A DNA stretch of 64,000 nt. Origin: Marinobacter halodurans. Lineage in GTDB: Bacteria; Pseudomonadota; Gammaproteobacteria; Pseudomonadales; Oleiphilaceae. Position numbers and translations under genes: made by a program. Below are positions 1 to 7,743 of this stretch, one piece after another (positions within the stretch are counted from its first letter, which is position 1; each line of letters starts with the position of its first letter). The notes beneath the pieces were generated by a model. That model ran no database searches, was not told the origin of the DNA, and was given only the letters and a program-made list of their open reading frames with translations. Location of the stretch: assembly GCF_004327985.1 (NCBI RefSeq), contig NZ_SJDL01000015.1:1-64000 (forward strand). Reading direction: 5' to 3'.

Positions 1-127
1 CTGTCTCTGGTCAGTTTGCTGGATACGATAAACCGGCTTCAGAGCCAATCATGAACCGCCGTGGTACGGAACCGTATGCCCGGTGGTGTGAGAGGACGGG
101 GGAGGCAACTCCCCCTCCTACTCGATT
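1..127 (+). mobile_element. 3' end of a group II intron (domains V and VI), truncated by the window edge
   Basis: Positions 55-87 fold as a domain V hairpin: lower helix ACCGCCG (55-61) with CGGTGGT (81-87), an asymmetric bulge near 78-80, and upper helix GTACG/CGTAT closed by a GAAC tetraloop (69-72). A perfect 7-bp hairpin GGGGGAG-GCAA-CTCCCCC (98-115) follows as domain VI, then CTACTCGAT, a typical 3' terminus of bacterial introns. The stretch resembles the tail that follows intron-encoded reverse transcriptase genes. The reverse transcriptase itself would lie left of the window. The exact 3' splice site, near 126-127, is estimated. Confidence 0.72.
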
Positions 128-180
128 CTACTGCATCCTGGGGCGTTCACGAATTGAATCAGCTTGGGCGTCACTATCCT

Positions 181-280
181 GGGGCCCTTCTGGGCCCTCC
201 GAAGCTAAAGCGTCGGCTACATTGAAGCAGCAACTCGAGCATGTAGCAGATGCTTTAGCTTCTGAGGCGCCGAAGGTGCC
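181..280 (+). repeat. Composite structured palindromic repeat, copy 1
   Basis: Three hairpins lie in tandem. The first is GGGCCC-TTCT-GGGCCC (182-197). The second is a long stem with left arm 201-222 (starts GAAGCTAAAGC) and right arm 241-262 (ends GCTTTAGCTTC), pairing at 20 of 22 positions plus one G-T wobble, with an 18-nt loop. The third is GGCGCC-GAA-GGTGCC (266-280). A second copy with the same order lies at 31089-31187. No reading frame fits it. Confidence 0.85.
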
Positions 281-364
281 CATTTTTGGATATACGGCGT
301 TGCCGACAGCCCCCTTCGAAGCCGAGGAAGTATTCCAAAAGTTGCCGGTTTGCACACGGATACT

Positions 365-401
365 CCCTCTCCCCTTGAGGGAGAGGGTTGGGGAGAGGGG
401 G
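365..401 (+). repeat. REP-like hairpin element, forward copy
   Basis: A perfect 9-bp hairpin CCCTCTCCC-CTTGA-GGGAGAGGG (365-387) is followed by TTGGGGAGAGGGGG. It faces an inverted relative at 460-500, together forming a BIME-like pair. Elements of this CT/GA-rich type are common between genes in Gammaproteobacteria (recalled, not searched). Confidence 0.7.
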
Positions 402-459
402 CGCCGGCAGGCGCTCGTTATTTCAGGTTACCAATATGTCTTGCCAGACTCTCATCGCA

Positions 460-500
460 CCCCCTCTCTCCAAACCTCTCTCCCGCCCAGGGGAGAGAGG
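460..500 (-). repeat. REP-like hairpin element, inverted copy
   Basis: This is the reverse-oriented partner of 365-401. Its own stem is CCTCTCTCCC (475-484) with GGGAGAGAGG (491-500), a perfect 10 bp. Arm sequences differ from the forward copy but pairing is kept. The 58 bases between the two copies contain nothing recognisable. Confidence 0.65.
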
Positions 501-629
501 CTTCAAACCGCCACTACTTGCACACCCTCTCAGGCGACGTGAGCGACGGCGTCCGTTGGGCTTGGACTCAGAGAGCCTGATCGTCCGCCGTACCATAGGA
601 ATCATCCGGAACACCCTTCACCCAGACAC

Positions 630-665
630 AAAAAAGCCGGGCGAGGCGCGAAGGCCTGGCCCGGC
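630..665 (-). terminator. Rho-independent terminator of the NhaC-family gene
   Basis: Read on the minus strand, stem GCCGGGC (665-659) pairs with GCCCGGC (642-636) around a partly paired loop and is followed at once by TTTTTT. It starts 17 bases after the stop codon of the antiporter gene. Confidence 0.85.
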
Positions 666-681
666 GATCAAGTGCGATACG

Positions 682-2199
682 TCAGGCGATGGCGTAACCC
701 ATCACCAGGAAGGACGCAAACGCCAGGCTCGCGCCAATCATGGCGTACGGGATCTGTGTCAGACCGTGCTGCATCGGTGTGCACCCCGAACCGGTGGATG
801 ACAGCACCGTGGAGTCACTGAAGAAGCAGGCGTGGCTACCGAAAGCAGAGGCAGAGAGCAGGGCGCCCACGGTCAGCGGCATGGACATGTCCATGGCATG
901 AGCCATCGGGATCACGATCGGCAGGGACACCACAAACACACCCCAGCTGGAACCCGTGGAGAATACAACGGCCGCCATGGTGGCGAAGACCAGGGCCGGC
1001 AGCAGTTCCGGTGACAGGTACGGGGTGATGGTGTCGATGATGTAGGTGGTCATGCCCAGCTCATCGTTGATGGCCTTGACCATGAACCCGGCGCATACGA
1101 CGGCGATCGGATGCAGCATCACCTTGAAACCGTCCAGCATGGAATCGGTCAGCTCGCCAAACGTCATCAGACGCTGCCAGAAGTACAGCACCATGGTGAA
1201 GATGGACGCCACCAGGGCACCCAGCAGCAGATCGATGTCGTAGTAGACGCTGGCGATGATCAGCACGGCCATCGGCAGCAGGAAATTCATCAGGCCCACA
1301 GTCGTCGAAGTGCGACGGACGTTGCTGGTATCAAAACCCAGATCTTCAACGCCATCGGGAATCGGTTGGCCTTTACTGGCGCGTTCCTCGGCCTTCTTCA
1401 TCGGGCCGAAGTCCTTGAGGATGCCCATGGCGACCAGGAAAACGACGATCAAAGCGGCCCAGCCGTAGGCCATGTAGGGAATCGATTCGATGTAGAGCGC
1501 CATGCCCTGGCCGTCGGCGGCGGCGCCGTTCTCTTCCAGCAGCGCGCCAAAGTAAACCGCCCAGGTGGAAATCGGAACCAGGATGCAGACCGGTGCGGCG
1601 GTGGAATCCACCAGGAACGCCAGTTTCTCACGGGAAATCTTGAAGCGGTCCGTCAGCGTCTTCATGGACGCGGACACCGCCAGGGAATTCAGGTAGTCGT
1701 CGATAAAGACCGCGAGGCCCAGGAATGACGTGGTCAGCATCGTGCCGCGTTTGGTCTTGATGCGCTTGGCCAGCATGTCGCCGAAACTCAGGACGCTGCC
1801 GCCGCGCTCCAGCATGTTGATCAGCCCACCCATCATGCCGCAGACCAGTACGATCCAGGCGATGGTCTCGTTCTGGACCACGTTCATGGACAATTCGCCC
1901 AGGCTGCTGAAAAGGTTGGTCGGGTCGATCAGGAGGGAACCGGCGATGATGCCGGCGAAGATGGATTCCAGGGGGCGCTTGGTCTTGACAGCAACGACGA
2001 CGATCAACAGGGAGGGCAGCAGACTCAGCACACCGTACGCATCGCCCTCCCCATGCCAGGTCGACATGTAGGCAAAGGCTGCCAGTATCGCGCCGTAGCC
2101 CAGCATGGAATACAGGGCGCCCCGACCGGGATCGTCCCTCAGGCTTTGGTCCACTGCGGTGATCCCGCTATTTGTTCGAATTGTGTCGTCAGTCATCAT
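682..2199 (-). CDS. NhaC-family Na+/H+ antiporter (possible substrate transporter)
   Basis: About 505 residues and strongly hydrophobic, with roughly 11-13 membrane segments. The architecture and motifs such as GMMGGLINMLERGG and the STGSSWG stretch fit the NhaC family of sodium/proton antiporters. Some members exchange organic solutes instead. I start it at the ATG-ATG giving MMTDDTIRT. Upstream in-frame codons encode a polar, non-conserved leader. It is the last gene before a clear terminator and lies downstream of, and codirectional with, the PuuB-like, GabT and GabD genes. Transport of a polyamine or GABA-related compound is therefore possible. Substrate is not determinable from sequence. 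Confidence 0.8.
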   Translation of the reverse strand: MMTDDTIRTNSGITAVDQSLRDDPGRGALYSMLGYGAILAAFAYMSTWHGEGDAYGVLSLLPSLLIVVVAVKTKRPLESIFAGIIAGSLLIDPTNLFSSLGELSMNVVQNETIAWIVLVCGMMGGLINMLERGGSVLSFGDMLAKRIKTKRGTMLTTSFLGLAVFIDDYLNSLAVSASMKTLTDRFKISREKLAFLVDSTAAPVCILVPISTWAVYFGALLEENGAAADGQGMALYIESIPYMAYGWAALIVVFLVAMGILKDFGPMKKAEERASKGQPIPDGVEDLGFDTSNVRRTSTTVGLMNFLLPMAVLIIASVYYDIDLLLGALVASIFTMVLYFWQRLMTFGELTDSMLDGFKVMLHPIAVVCAGFMVKAINDELGMTTYIIDTITPYLSPELLPALVFATMAAVVFSTGSSWGVFVVSLPIVIPMAHAMDMSMPLTVGALLSASAFGSHACFFSDSTVLSSTGSGCTPMQHGLTQIPYAMIGASLAFASFLVMGYAIA

Positions 2200-2342
2200 A
2201 TTACCCGTCTCTTGCTTTTTTATGGAATCGCGGTGAGAGCCATCACCGCGCTGTTGAGGGAGCTTTCGATCAACTCCTGAGGGCAATTCGATTTCACCGG
2301 GTCAGCACATTGGCGCCACGGTTGTTATTTTCAGTGGGGAAA

Positions 2343-3626
2343 TCAAATGCCAAGCTGATCGCGCAGGTTGTAGTACCAGGCGCCCATGGCGGTCAGGGGG
2401 ATCCGCATGGCCCGACCGCCGGGGAACGAGTACTGGGGCAGGCCGGCGAAAATATCGAACCGCTCCGCCTGGCCCTGGATCGCGTCACTGATCACCTTGC
2501 CCGCCAGGTGGGTGCAGGTGATGCCGTGGCCGCTGTAGCCTTGCGCGTAATAGACGTTGCTGCCGATGCGGCCGAACTGGGGCAGGCGCATCAGTGTCAG
2601 CAGGAAATTGCCGGTCCAGGCGTAATCCACGTTCACGCTCTTCAGCTCCGGGAACGTCTTGAGCATCTTCGGAACGATCAGGGATTCGACCTTGCCCGGC
2701 TCACGAGCGCCGTAGGTGACGCCGCCGCCGTAGATCAGCCGGCCATCGCCGGACAGGCGGAAATAATCGAGAAGGTAGTTGCAGTCCTCGACGCAGTTGT
2801 CATTCGGGAGCAGTCGCTTCTGGACGGCTTCCGGCAGCCGCTCCGTGGTGATGATCTGGGTGCCGCAGGGAATTGCCTTGGACTCCAGCTCGGGCAGCAG
2901 ACCGTTGAGGTAGGCGTTGCCGGCCACCAGCACGTAGTCGGCTTCCACACTGCCTTCCTCGGTGTGCACCACCGGCTTGTCGCCCTCACGAATCCGCAGG
3001 GCCGGGGAGTTCTCGTAGATGGTGCCGCCGAGGGATTCGACGGCCGCCGCTTCGCCCAGTACCAGGTTCAACGGATGAAAATGCCCGCCGCTATGGTCGA
3101 TCAGGCCGCCGGTGTAACGATCGGAGCCGATGTGCTCGCGAATGGCGTTCTGGTCCAGCAGTTCGAGTTGTTCGTGACCGTGGGTCTCCCACAGCTTTTT
3201 CTTTTCGACCAGTTCATCGAACTGTTTGCCATTGCAGGCCGCGAAAATACCGCCTTCTTTCAAGTCGCATTGAATGTTGTAGTCTTTGACGAAACGGCGC
3301 AGGATGCGGCCGCCCTCAAAAGCCATCTGGCCCATCTCGGCGCCGACTTTCTCGCCGTAATGGCGTTCGATGAAGTCGATATCGCGGCTGTAGCTGTTGA
3401 CGATCTGACCGCCGTTACGGCCTGAGGCGCCGAAACCGATGCGGCTACCTTCCAGGACCACGACCTTGTAGCCCTTCTCGGCCATGTGCAGGGCGGTGGA
3501 CATGCCGGTAAAACCGGCGCCGATGACGCAGATATCCGCCTTCACATGTCCCTGCAGGGTCGGACGCACGGTCTTGTCGTTCGCGGACGCCGCGTAATAG
3601 GAATGGGTATGAGACGTTGTTGGCAC
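2343..3626 (-). CDS. puuB: FAD-dependent oxidoreductase, gamma-glutamylputrescine oxidase-like
   Basis: The protein has 427 residues from a GTG start preceded by GGGAGC, against about 426 for E. coli PuuB. An N-terminal Rossmann FAD motif (GAGFTGMSTALHMAEKG) comes at about residues 37-53 and is followed by GRNGGQ, typical of the DAO/PuuB family. A C-terminal GYSGHG stretch contacts flavin in relatives. PuuB oxidises gamma-glutamylputrescine, releasing ammonia and peroxide. No PuuA ligase, PuuC or PuuD is nearby, so a related amine may be the true substrate. GabT and GabD upstream support an amine-to-GABA-to-succinate route. An ATG start 198 bases further up would add an unconserved leader. 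Confidence 0.78.
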   Translation of the reverse strand: MPTTSHTHSYYAASANDKTVRPTLQGHVKADICVIGAGFTGMSTALHMAEKGYKVVVLEGSRIGFGASGRNGGQIVNSYSRDIDFIERHYGEKVGAEMGQMAFEGGRILRRFVKDYNIQCDLKEGGIFAACNGKQFDELVEKKKLWETHGHEQLELLDQNAIREHIGSDRYTGGLIDHSGGHFHPLNLVLGEAAAVESLGGTIYENSPALRIREGDKPVVHTEEGSVEADYVLVAGNAYLNGLLPELESKAIPCGTQIITTERLPEAVQKRLLPNDNCVEDCNYLLDYFRLSGDGRLIYGGGVTYGAREPGKVESLIVPKMLKTFPELKSVNVDYAWTGNFLLTLMRLPQFGRIGSNVYYAQGYSGHGITCTHLAGKVISDAIQGQAERFDIFAGLPQYSFPGGRAMRIPLTAMGAWYYNLRDQLGI

Positions 3627-3726
3627 GGTGTTGCTCCCGAAACATCGATGTATCTTGGCCGGCTCCTTGGTTCGCCGGTTCAGTGTTGGCTTGGATACAA
3701 CGTTACGGAGAAGTGACAAGGCCGTG

Positions 3727-3746
3727 ATATACCCCCCAGGGTATAT
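3727..3746. promoter_or_regulatory. Perfect 8-bp inverted repeat upstream of the puuB-like gene (candidate operator)
   Basis: ATATACCC (3727-3734) and GGGTATAT (3739-3746) form a perfect dyad with a 4-base spacer, about 100 bases upstream of the GTG start at 3626. The rest of 3627-3896 shows no gene. A regulator-binding role is inferred from symmetry and position only. The divergently encoded LysR protein further right is one candidate. Confidence 0.4.
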
Positions 3747-3896
3747 TTGGGAAGGGCAATGAATGCAGGGTTGAACCAGTGTGGTGCAGAGGCCGGCTTT
3801 TACACGCAAGAGCGGTGCGTGCAACGGTTTCCAGGTGCGCTGGGGGTTGAGCGACGGCTGTCGCAGGAGCTCGATCGTCGAGTGTGGCGGACCGCC

Positions 3897-3921
3897 AAAA
3901 AAACCGGCGCCGAAGCGCCGG
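3897..3921 (-). terminator. Rho-independent terminator after gabT
   Basis: On the minus strand CCGGCGC-TTCG-GCGCCGG forms a perfect 7-bp stem with a stable TTCG loop, followed by TTTTTTT. It begins 10 bases after the gabT stop codon. It implies that gabD-gabT ends here and that the puuB-like gene has its own promoter in 3627-3896, the only other content of this 304-base gap. Confidence 0.92.
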
Positions 3922-3930
3922 CGGAGGGGA

Positions 3931-5208
3931 TCAACTCAGGGCGGCGAACGTCTCTTCCAGGCGGTCCATGCCTTCGTCGATGATGTCATCGCTGATGGTC
4001 AGTGCCGGCAGGAAACGGATGACGTTGCCGCGGATACCGCACGACAGCAGGATCAGGCCGTGTTCCCGGGCCTTACCGATCAGCGCCCTGGTCAGTTCCG
4101 CGTCGGGCTTGCCGACGTCGCCGTCGATAACCAGCTCCATCGCGATCATGGCGCCCAGGTTACGGACATCGCCAATGCGCTGCGGGAAGCGGGACTGGAG
4201 CTGTTTCAGCCGCCCGGTCATGCGCTCGCCAATCTGCACCGCACGCCCGACCAGGTTCTCTTCCTCGATCACGTTGAGCACAGCCAGCCCCGCGGCACAG
4301 CCGATGGGGGAGCCCCCGTAGGTGCCGCCCAGGGCGCCCGGTCCCGGCTGATCCATGATGTGGGCCTTGCCGACAACCGCCGAGATTGGAAAACCGCCGG
4401 CAATGCCTTTGGCCATGGTCATCAGGTCCGGTTCGATGCCGGAGTATTCCGTAGCGAACAGGCGGCCGGTACGGGCAAATCCGGTCTGGATTTCGTCGGC
4501 AATCAGCAGGATGCCGTGCTGGTCACACAGGCTACGCAGCGCCTGCATGAAGGCCGCCGGCGCGGCATAGAAGCCACCTTCGCCCTGGACCGGCTCGATG
4601 ATGATGGCGGCGACGCGGCCCGGTTCGATATCACAGGTGAAGAGATCGTCCAGCGCCGCCAGAGAATCCTCGACTGAAATGCCGTGGTAGGCGTTCGGGT
4701 AGGGCGCATGGAAGATCTCACCCGGGAAGGGTCCGAATCCGGTCTTATAGGGCTTGACCTTCCCGGTCAGCCCCATGGTCATGTTGGTCCGGCCATGGAA
4801 GCCGCCATTGAACGCAATGACGCCGGGCCGGCCGGTGTAGGAGCGCGCGATCTTGACGCAGTTCTCCACGGCCTCGGCGCCGGTGGTGACGAAAATGCTT
4901 TTCTTGGGCGTATCGCCGGGCGCGGCGGCATTCAGCTTCTCGGACAGGTCAACCGCCGATTCATACGGCGTTACCATCAGGCAGGTGTGGCTGAAGCGTT
5001 CCACCTGGGCCTGGACCGCGGCCTGGATCTTCGGGTGGTTATGCCCGGTGTTATTCACCGCGATACCCGCGCCGAAGTCGATATAGCGCTTGCCTTCGAT
5101 ATCCCAGATTTCGGCGTTGCGGGCCTTGTCGACGTAAACCGGGTGCAGGGCACCCTGACCCTGGGCCATGGCCTTCGCGCGACGGTCGTGGAGGGATTGA
5201 TTGGACAT
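3931..5208 (-). CDS. gabT: 4-aminobutyrate aminotransferase (class III, PLP)
   Basis: A 425-residue class III aminotransferase, usual for GabT. It transfers the amino group of GABA to 2-oxoglutarate, giving succinate semialdehyde and glutamate. Visible are VTTGAEAVENCVKIAR (PLP phosphate loop), NGGFHGRTN, the DEIQTGFARTGRLF segment, and the cofactor lysine in MAKGIAGGFPISAVVG. The start MSNQSLHDR is set by GGAG seven bases upstream. A longer in-frame start lacks this. It lies 26 bases downstream of gabD and is presumably cotranscribed. The product feeds GabD. Other omega-amino acids such as 5-aminovalerate are possible substrates. Confidence 0.93.
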   Translation of the reverse strand: MSNQSLHDRRAKAMAQGQGALHPVYVDKARNAEIWDIEGKRYIDFGAGIAVNNTGHNHPKIQAAVQAQVERFSHTCLMVTPYESAVDLSEKLNAAAPGDTPKKSIFVTTGAEAVENCVKIARSYTGRPGVIAFNGGFHGRTNMTMGLTGKVKPYKTGFGPFPGEIFHAPYPNAYHGISVEDSLAALDDLFTCDIEPGRVAAIIIEPVQGEGGFYAAPAAFMQALRSLCDQHGILLIADEIQTGFARTGRLFATEYSGIEPDLMTMAKGIAGGFPISAVVGKAHIMDQPGPGALGGTYGGSPIGCAAGLAVLNVIEEENLVGRAVQIGERMTGRLKQLQSRFPQRIGDVRNLGAMIAMELVIDGDVGKPDAELTRALIGKAREHGLILLSCGIRGNVIRFLPALTISDDIIDEGMDRLEETFAALS

Positions 5209-5234
5209 GCTGTGTCTCCTCGTAGTAGCCGGGC

Positions 5235-6698
5235 TCAGCGAATGCCGCCCATGCACAGGTATTTGATTTCGACGAAGTCATCGATGCCGTAGCGGGAGCC
5301 CTCGCGGCCGATGCCGGATTCCTTGATACCGCCGAACGGTGCCAGTTCGGTGGAGATCAGGCCCTCATTGATGCCGACCATGCCGTATTCCAGCGCTTCG
5401 GCTACGCGCCAGGCCCGGCCGATGTCGCGGCTGTAGAAGTAGGCCGCCAGGCCGAATGGGGTGTTGTTGGCCAGGGCCACCGCCTCGTCTTCATCGGTGA
5501 AGCGGAAGACTGTCGCTACCGGGCCGAAGATTTCTTCCTGCGCAATCCGCATGGACGGCGTCACGCCGGTCATCACGGTAGGCGGGTAGAAATTCGGGTT
5601 ATCCGGCGTATTGGCGTCCTGCTGGGTCATCTGCGCGCCAGCGGACAGGGCGTCGTCCACCAGGTCCCGGACCTTGGCAACGGCCTTGTCGTTGATCAGC
5701 GGACCAATGGTGACCCCGTCACCGAAACCATCGCCGGCCTTAAGCTCACGAACGGCCGCATTGAGCTTTTCGACGAACACGTCATGGATGCCGTCCTGGA
5801 CCAGGATGCGGTTGGTGCATACGCAGGTCTGCCCGGCGTTACGGAATTTGGAGGTGATCAGGCCCGCCACCGCCGCGTCGGCATCGGCGTCGTCGAACAC
5901 AATGAAGGGTGCGTTGCCGCCCAACTCCAGGGAGACTTTCTTGACCGTGTCGGCACATTGGCGCATCAACAGTTTGCCCACCGGTGTCGAGCCCGTGAAA
6001 GACAGCTTGCGGACGCGGGAGTCCTCGCACAGCACCCGACCAACTTCCGGCGCCTGCAGCGTCGGCACCACATTGATCACACCCGCCGGAATACCCGCCT
6101 GACGGCTCAGCTCGGCCAGCGCCAGAGCGCTCAACGGCGTGTCTTCACCGGGTTTGATCACAACGGTGCAGCCGGCTGCCAAGGCCGGTGCCACCTTGCG
6201 GGTGATCATGGCGATCGGAAAGTTCCAGGGCGTGATGGCCGCCACAATGCCGATCGGTTGCTTGAGGGTCACCAGGCGCTTGTCGTTGCCGTGGGCTGGG
6301 ATCACGTCACCGTAGAGGCGCTTGGCTTCCTCGGCGAACCACTCGACGAAGGACGCGCCATAGGCGACTTCGCCGTGGGCCTCGGCCAACGGCTTGCCCT
6401 GCTCGGTGGTCATGATGCGGGCCAAGTCGTCCTGGTGCGCCATGATCAGGTCGTACCACCGGCGCAAATACACGGCGCGCTGTTTGGCCGTCAGTGCCTG
6501 CCACGGCTTGAGGGCCGATTCGGCCGCATCGATGGCGGTGGCCGTTTCCCCGGCACCAAGGTCCGGCACGGCGGCAATCCTGTGGCCATTGCTGGGGTTG
6601 AAGACCGGGAACGTGTGGCCCCGGACTGCATCAACCCATTGGCCGTTGATGTAAGCCTGCTCGCGGAACAGGTCCGGATGATCCAGTGTCAGTGTCAT
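5235..6698 (-). CDS. gabD: Succinate-semialdehyde dehydrogenase (NAD(P)+)
   Basis: A 487-residue aldehyde dehydrogenase, close to E. coli GabD (482). It oxidises succinate semialdehyde from the GabT reaction to succinate. The fold markers are present: ITPWNFPIAMITRK (about 155-168), the coenzyme loop FTGSTPVG (234-241), general base Glu258 in LELGG and catalytic Cys292 in NAGQTCVCTNR. The double Cys pattern CVC is typical of GabD. It is the first gene of the gabD-gabT pair and is divergent from a LysR regulator across 127 bases. Glutarate semialdehyde activity cannot be excluded. Confidence 0.93.
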   Translation of the reverse strand: MTLTLDHPDLFREQAYINGQWVDAVRGHTFPVFNPSNGHRIAAVPDLGAGETATAIDAAESALKPWQALTAKQRAVYLRRWYDLIMAHQDDLARIMTTEQGKPLAEAHGEVAYGASFVEWFAEEAKRLYGDVIPAHGNDKRLVTLKQPIGIVAAITPWNFPIAMITRKVAPALAAGCTVVIKPGEDTPLSALALAELSRQAGIPAGVINVVPTLQAPEVGRVLCEDSRVRKLSFTGSTPVGKLLMRQCADTVKKVSLELGGNAPFIVFDDADADAAVAGLITSKFRNAGQTCVCTNRILVQDGIHDVFVEKLNAAVRELKAGDGFGDGVTIGPLINDKAVAKVRDLVDDALSAGAQMTQQDANTPDNPNFYPPTVMTGVTPSMRIAQEEIFGPVATVFRFTDEDEAVALANNTPFGLAAYFYSRDIGRAWRVAEALEYGMVGINEGLISTELAPFGGIKESGIGREGSRYGIDDFVEIKYLCMGGIR

Positions 6699-6825
6699 AA
6701 CGGCATCCCATCGGGTTGGCGAGCGGGCTACGCTCGCAGGTTTGTGGCTATGACGGGATAGTAATCGGGCTCTTTTGTGTGATAAATGAGGATGTTTCCA
6801 TGTATGCGTTGAGAGAGATCAAACA

Positions 6826-7743
6826 ATGAAGAAGGACCTCAAGGTCAGGCTTGGTCAGGTCGGGGACTACGAGATCCGGCTGCTCAAGGTGTTTGAGGCG
6901 GTGGTCGAGTGTGGTGGGTTCGCCGCAGCGGAAAGTGAGCTGAGCATTGGCCGGTCCACCATCAGCATTCACATCGCCAACCTTGAGGAGCGGTTGGACC
7001 TCAAACTGTGTCGGCGCGGTCGGGGTGGCTTTTCGCTGACGGAGGAGGGGGTCGAGGTCTACGAACTGATGAAAGGCCTGTTCTCCGCGCTCGAAGGTTT
7101 CCGCTCCGGCGTCAACGCGCTGCACGTCAGGCTGACGGGGGAGTTGCGGGTTATAGCCAGCGACGCCGTCTGTATCGACCCGCAGCTACGCCTGCCGGAG
7201 ACGATTGCCCGATTTTCCGGGATTGCGCCGGACGTCAACGTCCTGCTGGACGTCAAGGCACTCAACGACATCGAACGCATGGTCCTGAACGACGAGGCGG
7301 ATATCGGTTTCATTCCGTTGCACCGGCAACTGTCCGGCCTGGATTACCAGGCGCTTTACGTCGATCAGTGCCACCTCTACTGCAGTCGGTCCCATCCGCT
7401 GTTCAATGCGGAACCTTCACGTGATCTGCTGGACAAGGTACTCGCCAGCAAGGTGGTGCATGCCGGCATTCACACCAACCCGGAAGTCGGGGCGCAGCTG
7501 GCGGACATGAACAAGGCCGCGATCTCCTATTTCTACGAAGCACGTCTGGCGATGATCCTTTCCGGCGCCTACATCGGTTTCATGCCTGACAGCTATGTTG
7601 AACGCCAGGTGGCCGACGGCGAGCTGAAGGCCCTGGTGCCGGACACCAGACACTATGCGCTGGAGGTCACGGCCATAACCCGGGCCCATGGCCGGGCAAA
7701 CCGGGCCCGCGACCTGTTTATGGAGCTGCTGTCCGAACATTGA
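6826..7743 (+). CDS. LysR-family transcriptional regulator, probably of gabD-gabT
   Basis: A 305-residue LysR-type protein. The winged helix-turn-helix lies at about residues 15-75 (AAAESELSIGRSTISIHIANLEERL), followed by a linker helix and the periplasmic-binding-like effector domain. The start has GAGAGAG seven bases upstream. Divergent placement against gabD, with 127 bases between, is the classic arrangement for a LysR activator of the neighbouring operon. The effector is unknown. GABA or a pathway intermediate is a guess from context. Nothing in the gene looks broken. Confidence 0.88.
   Translation: MKKDLKVRLGQVGDYEIRLLKVFEAVVECGGFAAAESELSIGRSTISIHIANLEERLDLKLCRRGRGGFSLTEEGVEVYELMKGLFSALEGFRSGVNALHVRLTGELRVIASDAVCIDPQLRLPETIARFSGIAPDVNVLLDVKALNDIERMVLNDEADIGFIPLHRQLSGLDYQALYVDQCHLYCSRSHPLFNAEPSRDLLDKVLASKVVHAGIHTNPEVGAQLADMNKAAISYFYEARLAMILSGAYIGFMPDSYVERQVADGELKALVPDTRHYALEVTAITRAHGRANRARDLFMELLSEH

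Larger units (their letters stand above)
128..629. other. Gene-free region with structured repeats
   Basis: No convincing coding sequence is present. Reading frames here run through repeat hairpins and have no family-like features. The region holds one copy of the composite palindromic repeat (181-280) and an inverted pair of REP-like hairpins (365-401 and 460-500). It lies between the group II intron tail and the terminator of the NhaC-family gene, so it looks like an intergenic landing site for repeats. Confidence 0.6.

Noticed and set aside
51-542. Open frame of 163 codons at the left edge
   Set aside because: It runs through group II intron structure, the composite repeat and the REP-like hairpins, and its protein is low-complexity with no family features.
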